A program made the position numbers and the translations under genes. From positions 38,800 to 102,799 of the IMG/VR virus record IMGVR_UViG_3300042558_004400: a stretch of 64,000 nt of DNA; one strand, written 5' to 3'. Of the stretch, positions 52,009-63,100 are shown piece by piece (position 1 is the stretch's first letter; the number at the start of each line of letters is the position of its first letter). The stretch is from a virus. The notes under the pieces are model-generated. The model was not told the origin of the DNA, did no database searches, and was given only the letters and a program-made list of their open reading frames with translations.

Positions 52009-52271
52009 TAGAAATTTGGATCCTTTGTTTCTGTTCCGTTGTTTGCTATTATATTTCCAGAGAACCAACTGTTTAAATAAGACTCTCCGGGTTTGTTTTT
52101 AAAATTTTTAATAATCCAAGCTTTTAAAGTTTCTTCTGTTTTACCAGTATTAGAAACATATGCTTTCCTTATTGTTGAATATTTGACTTTAGCTAATGCA
52201 CCAATAACTGATTGTGGATTTCCATTATTATCTTTTAACCCCAACTTATAATCACCCCAAGCATAGAACAC
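52008..52271 (-). CDS. C-terminal part of the tail lysin (frame-broken)
   Basis: This 87-residue frame begins at an internal GTG and continues a transglycosylase-like domain. The true upstream continuation reads KYINGGKPLDRHVFYAWGDY, reached from the preceding frame by skipping one A of an A5 run near 52307. Alone it lacks a ribosome binding site. It ends at the spike gene's start. Confidence 0.55.
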   Translation of the reverse strand: MFYAWGDYKLGLKDNNGNPQSVIGALAKVKYSTIRKAYVSNTGKTEETLKAWIIKNFKNKPGESYLNSWFSGNIIANNGTETKDPNF

Positions 52272-52275
52272 ATGT

Positions 52276-52776
52276 CTATCTAATGGTTTGCCTCCGTTTA
52301 TATATTTTTCTTGCTTGATTTTGATCTATTACTACTAATAACATGCCGACTTGATTTAACGGTATAAATATTCTTTCATCTGTTGTTTCCAAGCTTCCTA
52401 GTTGTTGTACTTTGGTTCTTAAGACAGCTGGATCAGTGTCATTGGTTGTGCTGTACGCAAGTTTTAATCCCAACACATTTGTTTCACTTGGGACAGTTAG
52501 TCTAAAAGTTTTAGTTCCATGAGCTGCTGGCAGCAGGTTCATTTGCAAAAATCCAAAAGAAAAATCTCCGGTACTTCTATCTCCATTTATTGAACCAGGA
52601 CGAAAGTTTGATTCCCTTTCTGCTATGCCAACAAATAACGCAGATACTTCGTCAGAATAAAAACCACTCATCATCATCAACTGCATTAACTCATCTCGGG
52701 TCAATGCTGTCTGCTGATCGTTCTTATAAGATTTTTTAAATTTACCTATTGACTCTGCGCCTACTGTGCTAGCCAT
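52276..52776 (-). CDS. Lytic transglycosylase-like middle part of the tail lysin
   Basis: The segment VSALFVGIAERESNFRPGSINGDRSTGDFSFGFLQMN, given only in part here, carries the transglycosylase pattern ERESNFRP...GLLQ-type and would cut peptidoglycan. The frame is open upstream to about 52945, well before ATG 52776, and that unlabelled part encodes HVNFGSDNNHRNHIHVSFG, the H-x-H end of an M15-type peptidase. It therefore continues the protein at 52946-54166 after a one-base frame break. Confidence 0.65.
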   Translation of the reverse strand: MASTVGAESIGKFKKSYKNDQQTALTRDELMQLMMMSGFYSDEVSALFVGIAERESNFRPGSINGDRSTGDFSFGFLQMNLLPAAHGTKTFRLTVPSETNVLGLKLAYSTTNDTDPAVLRTKVQQLGSLETTDERIFIPLNQVGMLLVVIDQNQARKIYKRRQTIR

Positions 52777-52945
52777 ACCAGAAGAAGACGAGATTCCAGT
52801 TATTGCAGCAGCTATTTCTGGAGTGATAAAAGTTCCTGCTCTATGTGGACCAAAACTAACATGTATATGATTTCTATGATTGTTATCTGAACCAAAGTTT
52901 ACATGTGGAGCTATATTGGGATATTTTTTTCTAATAGCAGAACTC

Positions 52946-54166
52946 TTATCTTCTAGTCCGGCTATCCTTTAATCCTAACTCTGCACTGATTTCATTGCTA
53001 ATCATTATTAAATCTGGATGGAGATCATAAGAAAGCGTTTGCATGTGAGTTAGAAGAAGATCTAACGCTTTCATGTAGTCAACTTTTTTAGCTACAAAAT
53101 TGTTTTTTCCTAAAGTTATTTCTTGAGCTTTACTTACGCCTAATCCCATTATGTCAAATCCTCTACCAAAAGCATGGTCGCTAACGCTATTGGTATTGCC
53201 TAAATCTTCACTAGTCAATGCTTTAAAATTATTACCTATGATACCTCTTTCGGTACCTTGTCCGCCTCTAATGTGCAAGCTGTTTGTCAGCTGTGACATT
53301 AATTCTATTAATGCTGCAGAAACTTTACATAATTTTTTGCCAGTTCCTAATAATGTTTTATCAATTGTAACCGAACCTAATTTACCTGTTCCATCTGCTG
53401 TATATCCTCCACCTTGAACAATGTCGAATCCTAATGTTTTAAGATCTTGTTTTTCTGAATTTGTATCAAAGTCTAAATTAAAATCATAGAAATTTGCATC
53501 AAAATTAGCTTTATTATTTAGTTCTTTTAATTTTTTAGCATACTCTTGTTTTTCTTGTTCTGACAATTGATCTACTACAGCTATTGCTCTTGATCCACCG
53601 TTGTACGCTTCAGCATCCGTAGATAGGACATAACCCTGAAGACTATGCGCTAACGCCTCTCCTTGAGATCCCGTTACAGTACCTGTACTAGAATTTGTTC
53701 CACCTGCAGCAGATCCAGAGTCAGTAGCTGATTTTGAATTTATAACAGCATCCATGGCCGAACTAAATCCACCAGGTGCATAACCAGTCGTCATCAAGGA
53801 TTGTTTTGCAATTTCTTGTCTTGCATCTGCTCCAGTTAAATACGTATTTGCATCCGGATTGTTGGGGTCAATTATCTTTACGTTGTCATCTATATCTCCA
53901 GCCATGGATATTATGCCGTGCAAAGAGGACTGCACGTTTTGTATGTATCCATTTATTGCAAAAGCAGGATTGCGATAGATGCCTTCACCCTGAATAACTT
54001 TTAATGGATCTGAAGATGTTAAAGTCTTGCCAGTTAAGTCTTCTCTAGATTGGGTAGTATTGGTGTAGGTTGGTTTTCCATTTGGATAAAATGTTTCAGA
54101 TATTTTTGTTGCACTAGACTGAGAATTATTTAGATCATCAACATTAAGATTGATATCACCTGACAT
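52946..54166 (-). CDS. M15-type peptidase part of a tail peptidoglycan hydrolase
   Basis: The 406-residue frame is disordered and Gly/Ser-rich at first. Near residue 320 it reads SVSDHAFGRGFDIMG, the H-x6-D zinc-binding pattern of M15 peptidases (D-Ala-D-Ala type). The matching H-x-H lies in the open frame at about 52860. Rejoining with the two downstream frames gives a hydrolase of about 720 residues with peptidase and transglycosylase domains. A strong GGAGGAGG site precedes ATG 54166. It is expected in the tail tip for cell-wall entry. Confidence 0.75.
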   Translation of the reverse strand: MSGDINLNVDDLNNSQSSATKISETFYPNGKPTYTNTTQSREDLTGKTLTSSDPLKVIQGEGIYRNPAFAINGYIQNVQSSLHGIISMAGDIDDNVKIIDPNNPDANTYLTGADARQEIAKQSLMTTGYAPGGFSSAMDAVINSKSATDSGSAAGGTNSSTGTVTGSQGEALAHSLQGYVLSTDAEAYNGGSRAIAVVDQLSEQEKQEYAKKLKELNNKANFDANFYDFNLDFDTNSEKQDLKTLGFDIVQGGGYTADGTGKLGSVTIDKTLLGTGKKLCKVSAALIELMSQLTNSLHIRGGQGTERGIIGNNFKALTSEDLGNTNSVSDHAFGRGFDIMGLGVSKAQEITLGKNNFVAKKVDYMKALDLLLTHMQTLSYDLHPDLIMISNEISAELGLKDSRTRR

Positions 54167-57100
54167 ACTTACCTCCTCCTCCGACTGTATACTCAGAAAC
54201 TGGATTAAGTTGAGGCATATAGTCCTTTGGCGTTTCTACTGATTTCTGTTGGTACTGAGTTCCTGTCATATAAACTTGTGCTAGGCCTGAAGCTATCAAT
54301 TCCCAGTTAAGAGTAACTGGTCTTCCATCTTCATGGTACTCATCCCAAGATACAACTGGCCATTCAGAAGCTGTTTCGTACAGTTCATTAGTTATCAGAA
54401 CATTCATTAAAACATTAAATAGTTTCTTTTCTTCTAAGGTCATGGAATCAAGAGGATCGGAATCTCCGGCCTTAACAAAATGTTCTAACAAATCTGTCAT
54501 TCCATCAAGCGATGCATAAATTTTATTAAAATTAATAAACATTATTGAATCTTGATAGAATTTTTTTCTTACATTTTCTTTAATAGTTTCTTTAAAGTCT
54601 ACAACAAATTGTGTATTTTGTTGTGCAATAAATATACTTCTAAGTTCTTGAATTAAGTTTTGATAAACATTTGAATCTGTTGTAGAAAAGACTGTAGCCA
54701 TATATCTATCTTCGGCATTTGCGTAGCTTCCAGATTTATATGCAGATGTGTAGTTAGATGGTATATTTTGTTCTGATCCGGGTTCATAAGCATTATCGGT
54801 AGTTATTATTTTAGATGGATCTTTTGGATTGATTCTTAGAACTATAAGTTTGCCTTTGACTGCTTGCTGAACATAGTTCATAGCCTTTCCTGCAGAAGAG
54901 TTTTCATTGATAAACGCCGTTTTTGTTCCATCACTAGTGTTACCTGTTCCAAATTTAACTAATTCAGCTGCGTTTATTCCGTCAAATCTAACTGTATAAG
55001 TATTTGCTGATGCTTCTCCGCCAAATATAACATCTTGTACTTCGAAAGTGTCACCGTCTTTAACATGCGTAACTTTGACTATTGCTTTGAAGGATTCGTT
55101 TAATTCAGTTTTATCTGGGCCAATTCCAGAATACTTTAAAATTTGAGAATGAACAATTGCATTTTCAAGACTTATATGCCTGATTAAGCTTCCAATTTCT
55201 TTTTCTCTCCAACCCATACTTTTAAGTAGATCATCACTTCTAATGTATAAGTTGCCTTCTGCAGAACGAGTATTAGACCTAACTCCCAAAATTCCTGGAA
55301 GTATTTTTATAGAATGATACCTACCGACTACCATGCCTTGATTAAAGGATAGCCCAGCATCCATTGGTTGACCGTTTTTATTTAAGTACTGAATATAACA
55401 TCCGTGTTGATCCAAAACATTATCTCTAATCTTCTTCCAACCATTCCAGATTCCGTCACTTAACAACGCCATTCCTCCAGCAGCAACTCCAGCCGCCGTA
55501 CCACCAGAAACTACACCTGCTACAGCTATGACGCCAGCTGATATTACTGGCATTGCGAGAGCACTAAAGACAGCCATTCCAGTAGATCCTGCTTGTCTAC
55601 CAGTGTTTGCTTTAGATAACGCTTCTAGTCTTTCTCTTGCACTTGGCAATTGCTCTGCAGCTTGGTTAGCCATAATGTCTTTAACCAAAGCAGAGTGTCC
55701 GTGAGTATATTGCATGGCACCTGTTAGCTGCGTCTTTAGACTTTGAGACAATGAGTCAACAGATACATCACCATTTGTAGTTAGTAGAGAATTGCTAGAT
55801 GGGTTACCAAGTAAGAACCTTGAGCTATTTCTTAAATCTTGCATACTAAAGTGTCCTGATATCCAAGATGACATAAACCATCTTGCTGGATCGTTAACTG
55901 TTACAAATGCATTTGGAGTAATAGAAGTTACAAATCCCATTTGAGGTGTGAAGTGATGGACTACTTGTTCTACTTCAAATATTCCATACATTCTTTCATA
56001 AACGTCTGCTAGATACACAAGGTCAAATGGTCTTATGTCTGCATTACCTATAACTATTAACTCTCCACCATAAATATCTTTTAATGATTCTTTCAAATGT
56101 GAGAGTGCTACCCTCTTTGCTGTTAGCTCATCTGGTTCACCTGAAGCTGATTTTGCTATTCCTCTAAATGTTTCCATTGGATGCATAATAGGATGAAGAA
56201 TTCCAGTTATTCCTGAACCCTTGAGGTTATCAAAAAATATTCCTGTTTCTACAGTTTTCTCAACTTGCCTTTCAGGCGGAGCTGCTTTATCTAATGCTAC
56301 AGTTACCGGATACTTTCCATCTGAAACTGCAGTTATTTGAGTAGCAACGTTTCCTATATTTTCTTTTATAGTATTAGAAAGTATATGCGTGAAAGAACTA
56401 ATGTAATGTATTCTTTGGAATGGTTCTCTGACTTCTACAACTGGCTCTCCATACTCTCTGGTGAATGGATTATCGACTGCCCTTAAAAGCGTGCCTGGTC
56501 TGCCCATGGAATAATAAATTGAATCATTATAAGCTTTATTTAATATATTAGCTTGTTGAGTAAAGTTTTCTAGTTGAGTTAAACCATATCCCATTTGTTG
56601 CATTGACATTTGAAACATGTTCATAAGCCCGCCAAGAGCAGATGTAAAGGCATTATATATAGGCCCTATGTTTCTGTCCCAAAAGTTATTAATATCTGTC
56701 TTCAACCCTGTAAAGAAGTTTGATGCACTGTTTCCTTCTTTAGCGTGTTTTTGCAATAGCTTAGTAAATGCACCACTATCTGATGCGTAGTTAACATCAT
56801 AGTCTATAAAGGCTTGCCAGATTACATCGACTGGCCTAAAACTCCAATCGTCATCATCTCCACCAAGCAGCCAAGATCCAACGGACTCTACAACGGCACC
56901 TCCGACAGCACCGACTACTGCTACAGGGCTTCCAACTGTTGCTACAATTCTAGCGGTGTCCCCTCCAACTGCTCCAGCTATTGCAGGCGCTACACCTGAA
57001 CCTATTTTAGCACCTGTTGCTCCAACTCGTTTTTTGTCTGGTCTTAAGACTAACCACGCTCTTGCATATGGATCTTGCCACATCTTTTGTCTAAAGACTC

Positions 57101-60100
57101 CAACCATTAATAGGTACAACTGCTTAGGAGTTTTTATTTTTGCCAAATATTCTTCTACTTGGTCTTCAGTAATTTGCGTATCAAAATCAAAGTTAGGATT
57201 GTTTTTTGAGGCTTCTTCAATTCTTCTAAAGTCTGCTGCTGATGCTGGAGCAGTGGTCGTAGTAGGAGTTGGTGATGTAGTAGAACCGGCTGCTGCCTTT
57301 GCTTTTGCTTCACTGAATAGATACATCCTCGCATATTGCTCTACAGTAGATTTAATGCCAGCAACTTTTTTGTATACCAAAGCATTTAATGCGTCAGTTA
57401 AACCTTTTCCTTCATTGATTATTGGCTTTGAATTTTCATCATATCCATCAAAGCCTTGGTTGACATATTCTTTAATTGCAACATCTACAGCTTCTACTCT
57501 TGAGGAATTTTTATTTACCCAGTCAGCCCCCAGCAAAGTTTCAAATTCTCTTGAGCCTCCATTCCCTTTGCTGACGTTGAAGTCTTGCAAAAAGTTTTCC
57601 GTTTTGCTACTTAACAATTGGAATATCATATCAGTTGATTCTTTATCATCATCTGGATCTAAATTATATATAGCTTTCCATATATTTTTTGTTGAAGAAT
57701 AATTATGATATCCAATTCTAAATTGATCCCAAATGTTTTGAGCTTCGCCAACTGTTCTTCCGTTTCCAGCTATAACTTTAACTTCTGAGTCAAACTTTTC
57801 ATCAAACATAGACCTTGCTTGGATAGATGTGGTATCTATTATGTCATATATAGCAGAAAAATGAGTAAAAGTTTTATCTCCTGATTCTTTTGTTGCTTTT
57901 TTATCTTGTTCTCTTTTGTCTCTTAGAGTATCTTGCTTTAGGTCATCGTAATTAGCATTTGCTACACTGTCAAAATATTGCGTATAGTTTCCGCCACTGG
58001 ACAAGAACTCTTGCATTTCTGCTACTGTCCTTAAAGCCAATGTATCATCAATACTATAAACAAAAGATGGCCTAATTCCAACTCCAGATCTATCCTTAGA
58101 TATAAAGCTTTTTCCTATAGCTGGTAAATCATTTGCTTCTGGACCTGTTCTGTCTGGGTTTTGTCTATCTTCAACACTTCTAAAGGATCCAAAACCTATT
58201 ATCATTTGATTGTCTTTATCCGGCGTATCAGTGCTATCACTGCTTCTTCTGTCTAAACTTTTAAGAGTAAATGTTTTAGCTTGGTTCATGGAAGTTGTTA
58301 CGACTCCCAGTGGAGTTGAGTCTGGCACAAAAGTAAATCTGCAATCTACAAGATCTAGTTCTTGTGCACCAATTGTGTCATACTGTTTATCATTGTCGGC
58401 TCTAAGTTGAGTATCATTATTTAATTTATCTGGTAAATTTTCTGATGGAAAAACAATCTTTCCATTGTCTTTTATCAAAAGACCCAAGAAGTAGGCAGCA
58501 TCTGGAGAAACAATAGCGTCTATATCTGTTGCTCCCCAAAGGAAATATGCTGGTGCACATACTACTGCTTGTTTTGTATTTTCATTATAAACTAAAACTT
58601 TTCTTTTCTTATAATCTGCAGCGGTCCCAACTAAATCTCCGTCAGTAAAGTTATAGGCGCTGTTAAAAGCTTCCCTTGCTTTACTTCCTGCTTCGCCTGC
58701 CTTATATGGCCATTTCATAGCAATATAGAATTGTTCGTGCAAAGCATCTTTGGGCATACCCCACTCAGCAAAAGTTAACTCAGTGCTTGGATCGTAGGAG
58801 TCTTTGTATGCAGGATCTAAATCAAAATAAAAATCTTTATAAGTTTCTGATAATTGTACTCTACCATTTGCAAAGGTAATGTCAGATGCTCCTCGTCTAG
58901 CTATTGGCAGTGGCATCGTTATAACTTGCGATGCAGATATTCCACTAATGCTATTTGTGTTGAGCCCAGATGGATCAAATGCCGCACTGTTCTTGAGTAT
59001 CTCGTCTAATCCCATTGACTTAAGCTTATTGGCGAAAGAAAAATTAAAATCTAAACTCTTAACGTCGCCCTTTGTAGTAACTAAGGCTGTATCTCCAGAG
59101 CTTCCCTCTTGATCAAGTAGAGATTTTTCTACTAATGAAATATTAACTATATTAGACATTCTATCTTGTACGTCTTGTAAACTGTCTATTTTAATAATTT
59201 TGTCAAAGTCAAGAGATTGCAATGTGCCAGTTGTTCTATCTGTAAAGAATGGATATCTAAATCTTATTGGAAGCTGCCCAACCTGTTGGTGATCTTCTTG
59301 TATTCCTCTTTCTATGCCGGACTGTCCAAATGGTAAATGAAAACCAACTTGAGTTTTACCTTTTATTTTTGGCAATTTTGAAACTAGGCCGTTTGCGTTA
59401 TAATATTCTGCTCTTTTATCATCGGTTAAATCTATAAGCTTCCCACCAAGACCATTTCCGTTGGTAGAGCCTGCTTCAAATATGCCAGTAAAACTTGCCA
59501 TTTGTTTTGAAAAGCTTGCCAAATCGTCAGATATACTAGACTCTCTTAGTGCCAAAGCTGCTGCAGCTTCTCCAAGCGGAGAAGTTTCTTTATTGATTCT
59601 AGATAAGATATCATGAAGTTCTGAATCTGGTCCAGAATAGCCAGGTATATTAACTCCATCTTTTTCAGCTTGCTCTTCTGATGGGAAACCTGTAGAGATA
59701 GGAACTACTCCAGATGTGTAAAGCCAATGTGGCTTACCATAGAATATAGTTGATCTATCTTCAAATGGCCTTATTGCTACAATATAGTTTGGCAATAGTC
59801 GTGCACACATTTGAAACATATCCCAAACGGATCTCATATATGTTTGTGCCCTAAACGAAACCTCATCGTATAAGTCATCATCAGTATTATTGGTTAGTCC
59901 CATGGTAGCAAAAAGGCTCTTAAATCCCCTTCCACCCATTGTGTGTAGCAATTTACTTCCCAGTACTGCTGCACCGAATGTTGGATTGATTATACTTGCT
60001 GCTACTATTTGAGTTTTACTATCTCCAACGATTCCTTTTACTGCTCCAGATATTCCGCCTGCTTTTTGTTCTTCTGGAATTGAATTTAAACCACCCTGTC

Positions 60101-63100
60101 TTGCTTCCAAAACTGCAGAGGCATCGGTTGAAGTGGTTGATTCTTGTATTAAGTTAGACCAACTTGACCCAGAAAGTCTATCAAGATATCCAAACTTTTC
60201 ATCCATCATCTTAGCTTCATCAAGGCTGGCCATTGTAGTCCATCCATCGTCTAAGTCTCCGCCCAGAAATTGAGCTATTCCAATGCCGTTGCCTGGATAG
60301 ATGTTTCTTTTGAATATTTCTAAGTCTCTTTGTGTACTAAAGTTTGACCACAAAGATTGCATTGCTCCAACGACGGGTGTTCTAACACTTCCTCCAGCAG
60401 ACTGCATCCCTCCAACAGAGCCAAATGGATTACCTCCAGGAAGAATTCCATTTATCCCTGCTTGCAATCCTCCAGTCATAATATTCATTGCGCTATTTCC
60501 AGCAAGTCCTATTGTTCCAGTTACTGGATTATTGCCAACTGCATTAAAAGCATTGGTTACGCTCTGTTTGTAAGCTCGAGATTTTGCTGCTTCAGCTGCA
60601 GTCAGTGGCTCATATAAAATTGATCCAAAATGTCTTATTCCAAATTTGTTTTCAGAAAACACTGCTCCTCTAGTAGCGTAAGCAAATGCTTCTTTAGTTC
60701 TAGAAGTTCCCATTGATAATAGACGTATCATCAAGTCTCTTGGCTCTGACATCCAAAGTCCAGTATCTACTCCACCATCTATTTTTCCACTATCACCCTT
60801 TTTATTTATAGAGTTAATGATAGGGCTTAATTCAATTGCATCGGATTGACAGATTATAGTTATTATTTCTCCGGTTTCAACCTCTGTAATAATTCCATTA
60901 AAAACTGTTTGCAAAGAATTGGGATTAGATCCATATCCAGCTCTTAAGTGAATTCTAATTCCTGGTTTAATTCTCATATTATTAATTTGTACAATATAAG
61001 AAGAATTCATATTTGACTTAAGATTAAAAGATCTAGTTAATAATTTGTCTACTATCTCTGCGGTACCTGAGGTTAAGTCTGGTTTGTCTATATTGTATAC
61101 TTGTCCGTCAGTAAGCAATGAGGCGACAGTCATCTCTGGCTTGCTTAATTTAGAGTAAGTGTTAGACAGTCTCAACACTAATGTGTCTCCAAGAATGTCT
61201 TCAGATTGAACTATCGAGAAATCAATAACAGATTGTAATCCAAAAAAGTTATCAAATAATTTTACGCCAGCAAAGAAGTTTGAGTCATCTATAAGCCAAA
61301 GCATGTAGGTTGGAAAAGCTCTTAACATTCTTCCGGATATATCTCTATATTGAGAGTCCATCATCATTTTTTGCCAATGCTTACCAAGACTACCCATTGA
61401 ACTATTAGTTGCAGCTGACTGCATCTTATCGGTCCCCGGATGTGCTATTGTAGTCATGTAGCTATTTAGTGACTTTGCTCCAGAAACTCCGGTGTGCGAT
61501 TCTTGGGGATCATTGTCTAGGCAAGTTGGATCAGATATCTGAGTAGTTAATGTGCCTGTTGCTTTTTTGCTAATAGGATCTCTTTTTACATTTTCTTCAG
61601 CTATGTAAAATTTTCCATCAGAACTATTTGAATGACCAAATATGTAACCGCCATCTGGGGTTTGATATATTGCTGGTATCTTACCAACCGATTCAGAATC
61701 TGCAGCAGGGATGTAATGTGTAATTCCAAAATGCTCTGAATCATCTGGATCAAAAGACACTTGATTCATTGCATCGGAATTACTATCCGCTGCTAAAACA
61801 AGCCTATTAAATGCTTGAAGCTGTTCTATCGAACCAGATAAAAGATTTCCTACTTTTAATTCTCCATCTCTAGTGCCAAATTTTAAATCACCAAAATCAT
61901 ATAAAGTATTTTCATCATCTGTAAATTTTTCCACCATATCTTTTAAGATGTTTGGATATTGGCTAGCTAATGAACCGCTTCCAAGACCTTGGCTTTCTAC
62001 TAGCGTATCATTGTTTGTGTCAAGGAATGCAATTTCAAATATCTTAATTGCTTCAAAAGAATTAAGCCCTCTATCTTTGACTAGGTAGTCTTTAACGTTA
62101 TTCAAGCTTTCCTTGTTCCCTATCAACATTTCTTTAACTTGATTAACTATAGGTGTATACTCTGCAGTAGTCATGGCTCCAGACTTATTCAGTCTACCGT
62201 TTTCTACGCCGGGAAGCTTATAGTTATCAACCACGTTATTAATGACATCATTATCAAACATTTCAAACGATCTAAAATAAAAATCTGGGTCGAAAGAACC
62301 CACATGCTTATTTGTTTCCTCGTCTATTATTGCTAACGGCATGTCTGGGTATGTGTTAATGGACGACCATTTTTGTTTTAATCTTAAGAATGGATTTCTT
62401 TTAGTTCCAAATTCTTTAACTAATTCTATTTGAGATTCAGAACTAATTGCTTCTCTTTTTTGTTGAAAAATATCAAAGTCAACAAAAGACAATTGAACAT
62501 TGTAGACGTGAGGGAAAGAGGGTATAGTATCTACACTGTAGGATAGAGGAAGAACATATTTAATACCAGACAGTGCTGTTAATATGTTTTTGATTCCCAT
62601 AAACCCAATAACTCCAGCTGCTTGCTCTAAGCGAGCTAATCCACTTAGGAAGTCAAACATTTTTGTTATTTTAGTTAATTCTTTTTCTCCAAATATAGTC
62701 AAAGACATTGAAACAAAAGAGTCATTGCAGCCAATGTATTGAAACGTTGGTTCGTCTTGCATTTGCAGTTGCATTCTTGCAAGGTTATTGGAAAGTGTTG
62801 TAGAAACTGAATTTACTATAACAGCTTCAGGATCCAATTTAACTTTCATCATGGGAACTTCCCATTCTTTTATGTTAAACTTTCCACCCTTTTTATTTGC
62901 ATTTGCTTCAAATATTGCCTGTATACTTAAATCACTAAAGTATCTTTCGTACAGACTAACGTTAAAAGCGTCTGCATATTCTCTTTCTAACTTACCTCTA
63001 ATGTTTCTCCATTGTTTGGAGTCTCTATCGGTTATGGGTGGAGTAAGAAGTTTTGCTTCTTTGTCAGCAGCGTTGTTTATACTGTAAGCTAGATAACCCT

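Noticed and set aside
56956-57702. A 248-codon open frame on the plus strand
   Set aside because: It lies wholly opposite the giant tail gene, which is open on both sides; it has no ribosome binding site and its composition (Leu/Ser/Pro/Cys-rich) is that of an antisense shadow.
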